From the NCBI RefSeq assembly GCF_010993965.1, contig NZ_WIXM01000005.1, forward strand, positions 1-64,000: a stretch of DNA of 64,000 nucleotides. The letters run 5' to 3'. Position numbers and translations under genes: made by a program. Below the pieces are notes generated by a model. That model was not told where the DNA came from, did no database searches, and saw only the letters and a program-made list of their open reading frames with translations. The first letter of the stretch is position 1. The number at the start of each line of letters is the position of its first letter. The stretch comes from Gracilibacillus sp. YIM 98692 (GTDB taxonomy: Bacteria > Bacillota > Bacilli > Bacillales > Amphibacillaceae). This document shows positions 62,157-64,000 of this stretch, piece by piece.

Positions 62157-62996
62157 ATGTTAGCTAAAATTAAATGGAAATTATCAGAAAAAATGTATAT
62201 TATTCCTTTGATTGTATTAGTTATTTGGACGGTAACACCTATGATTTGGGCTTTTTCAGCGTCTTTTAAAACAAAAGTTGAAGTGTACGAAACACCCCCA
62301 ACTATTATTCCTAATTTAATGAATTTTAGTAACTATATGACCGTATTTAACTATGATCACTTCTGGAGATATTTATTTAATAGTACTTTTCTAGCTATTA
62401 CTTCCACAATCATTGCAGTGGTGGCTAGTATTCTAGCAGGCTATGCTTTTGCGCGATATGCTTTTAAATGTCGTCACTTATTGTTAATGCTTATTTTAAT
62501 TCCTAGAATTTTACCAAGAGCAAGTTTGATCGTGCCTTTATTTGCAGGTATCTCCATGGTAGGTTTAGCGGATACTTATTTAAGTTTAGTGATTACTTAT
62601 ACGGCCACAGCTATTCCGATGGCTACTTGGATTTTAGCTGGATTTTTTAAGGTGATACCGAAATCTTTAGAGGAAGCGGCTGCTATTGATGGTGCAAAAT
62701 CATGGCAAATTATGTGGTATGTGATTGTCCCGATGTCTTTACCAGCCATTTTAACAGTCAGTATTTTTTCGTTACGTGAGGCGTGGAACGAATTCCCATT
62801 CGCTTTAGCATTTACGCAATCACAAGAAATGAGGACATTACCTTACCAGTTATTTATGTTACGAGATAGTATGGGGATGCAAGATTGGCCTGTAGTGTTG
62901 GCTTTTACGATTGTTTCCATTTTACCATTATTAATTTTATATTTAATTTTTGAAAAACGTGTGGTGAATGGTATAACGAGTGGGGCTGTAAAATAA
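62157..62996 (+). CDS. Sugar ABC transporter permease, MalG type (ketose locus)
   Basis: A 279-residue CUT1 permease with EAA loop EEAAAIDGAKSWQIMWYVIVP and family-typical C-terminus GITSGAVK. GAGGAGGG at 62144-62151 favours the ATG at 62157 over the one at 62136. Confidence 0.9.
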   Translation: MLAKIKWKLSEKMYIIPLIVLVIWTVTPMIWAFSASFKTKVEVYETPPTIIPNLMNFSNYMTVFNYDHFWRYLFNSTFLAITSTIIAVVASILAGYAFARYAFKCRHLLLMLILIPRILPRASLIVPLFAGISMVGLADTYLSLVITYTATAIPMATWILAGFFKVIPKSLEEAAAIDGAKSWQIMWYVIVPMSLPAILTVSIFSLREAWNEFPFALAFTQSQEMRTLPYQLFMLRDSMGMQDWPVVLAFTIVSILPLLILYLIFEKRVVNGITSGAVK

Positions 62997-63025
62997 ATAA
63001 AATTATTTCATAAGGAATGATGGCA

Positions 63026-63649
63026 GTGAGAAATGATATGTATACCATTTTAAATACTTTCTGTATATGGTGTGTCCGGTTAACTTATGTCAATTTACTT
63101 TGGTTCACTTTTATTATACTAGGTTTCGTTATATTTGGTTTGATGCCTTCCACTGTTGCGATGTTTTCTGTGATCCGTGAGTGGAAAAAAGAAGAGCATG
63201 AAGTCAGAGTGTTTCGGGTATTCTGGTTAAGTTATAAGGAGAATTTTATAAAGTCTAATGCCATTGGTTTGCTTTTAGCTTTCATGGCTGTACCTATCTA
63301 TTTGATTTATTACATGAGTCATTTACTTTTTGAAGTAGACTATAGGTTTTTAGGTTTTGCTTTAACAGTTGGGTACTTCATCATATTTTCTGTCATTGTC
63401 GTCTATATTTTTCCAGTTATGGCGCATTATAATGTAAGGGTATTCACGCAAGTTAAATACGCCTTTTTAATTGGTGTGTCCAATCCGATCACCACTTTGA
63501 TTTTGATAGGGTTATGTTTGGCTGTGTTTTATGTTATTTATTATATTGGTTACGCCTTTTTCTTTGGTGGCAGCACTGTAGCAGCTATGATTATGTGGAA
63601 AGCGTATCATATTTTTAAAAAAATTGAGGGAATACAGGTCAGTGCTTAA
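63026..63649 (+). CDS. YesL-like DUF624 membrane protein (ketose locus)
   Basis: A protein of about 207 residues with four to five membrane segments and the DUF624 marks (LTYVNLLWFTFIILGFVIFGLMP, STVAMFSVIREW). The GTG at 63026 is nine bases after TAAGGA; ATGs at 63017 and 63020 sit too close to that site but are not excluded. Second DUF624 gene of the window, again directly after permease or glycosidase genes. Confidence 0.82.
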   Translation: MRNDMYTILNTFCIWCVRLTYVNLLWFTFIILGFVIFGLMPSTVAMFSVIREWKKEEHEVRVFRVFWLSYKENFIKSNAIGLLLAFMAVPIYLIYYMSHLLFEVDYRFLGFALTVGYFIIFSVIVVYIFPVMAHYNVRVFTQVKYAFLIGVSNPITTLILIGLCLAVFYVIYYIGYAFFFGGSTVAAMIMWKAYHIFKKIEGIQVSA

Positions 63650-63695
63650 TGTATCGTGATAGCCTGCTTACTCTTTTGGATAGGGGGAGATCGGA

Positions 63696-64000
63696 TTGTA
63701 TTCTATCGGCATTGATATAGGTACGACACATATTAAAGTGGCAGTGGTCCATATTCAAAATAGAAGTATAGTAACTTTAAAGAAATGTGTGACCCCTGTT
63801 ATACAAACAGATACAGGGTACTATGAGCGAAATCCTATTGAGATAAGGGATGCGGTATACAATTTGTTGTTGAAATGTACAGATGAATTAGATCATCATC
63901 AGATAACTAGCATTTCGACGGCAAGCTTTGGGGAAGAAGTTGTATTATTGGATGAAAAAAATTATCCGATTGGAAATAGCATAGCATGGTATGATCATAG
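63696..64000 (+). CDS. FGGY family carbohydrate kinase (partial, cut by window end)
   Basis: Translation from the TTG at 63696 gives YSIGIDIGTTHIKVAV, the phosphate-1 motif of FGGY kinases (gluconate, xylulose, rhamnulose, glycerol kinases). About 101 codons are visible, ending IAWYDH, typical of the region WYD/WHD in this family. GGGGGAG precedes it. The rest lies beyond 64000. Together with the PfkB gene, the locus has two sugar kinases. Confidence 0.85.
   Translation, partial: MYSIGIDIGTTHIKVAVVHIQNRSIVTLKKCVTPVIQTDTGYYERNPIEIRDAVYNLLLKCTDELDHHQITSISTASFGEEVVLLDEKNYPIGNSIAWYDH

Overview
The window comes from a low-GC Gram-positive bacterium, most likely a member of the Bacillaceae. Supporting signs are AGGAGG-type ribosome binding sites, TTG/GTG starts, CcpA-type cre boxes, YesM/YesN-like two-component systems, YesL-like DUF624 proteins and many lipoprotein-dependent CUT1 sugar importers. 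A salt-tolerant genus such as Gracilibacillus is a plausible guess, but the sequence does not prove it. No rRNA, tRNA, CRISPR array, transposase or prophage gene was seen.

Layout. (1) 0.5-6.1 kb: sulfate assimilation (cysD, cysNC fusion, SLC13-type permease, cysQ). (2) 6.3-7.5 kb: a SAM methyltransferase and a small membrane protein. (3) 7.8-22.3 kb: a fructan (levan/inulin) locus with a LacI regulator, a binding lipoprotein, two permeases, two cytoplasmic GH32 enzymes and a 1996-residue secreted protein carrying two GH32 catalytic units. (4) 22.5-28.3 kb: a CBO0543-like membrane protein, an HpaB-like flavin monooxygenase, a GNAT acetyltransferase, and a 921-residue secreted modular protein behind two cre boxes. 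(5) 29.2-41.3 kb: YesN/YesM-like regulators, divergent from an ABC importer followed by a sugar isomerase, two Gfo/Idh/MocA dehydrogenases and NagB- and NagA-like enzymes (an amino-sugar or aminoglycan-like route). (6) 42.2-53.8 kb: an LplB/YtcP-type importer, a membrane-bound AraC regulator, an unassigned glycosidase-like protein with a fresh 30-residue tandem duplication, a GH95 glycosidase and a DUF624 protein. (7) 54.1-64.0 kb: a ketose or unusual-sugar locus with a class II aldolase, DeoR regulator, PfkB kinase, Schiff-base aldolase, MocA dehydrogenase, ABC importer, DUF624 protein and the start of an FGGY kinase cut by the window edge.

How it fits together. Regions 3 and 5-7 follow one plan: a lipoprotein and two permeases bring in oligosaccharides, cytoplasmic enzymes degrade them, and a local regulator plus cre boxes controls expression. 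None of the four importers has its own ATPase, so a shared MsmX-like ATPase elsewhere is expected. The fructan locus stands out: a GH32 variant with Glu at the usual nucleophile position is paired with a canonical GH32 both in the cytoplasm (two adjacent genes) and outside the cell (fused in one protein), in the same order.

The intergenic DNA is unusually structured. There are nine copies of a ~75-120 bp palindromic element whose end sequences differ between copies yet stay self-complementary; two 250-bp direct repeats flanking the YesMN operon; arrays of 6-bp words spaced ~20 bp apart; a four-unit 52-bp array of hairpins with compensatory changes; and twin hairpins with AGGAC loops. These are the best candidates here for something not yet described.
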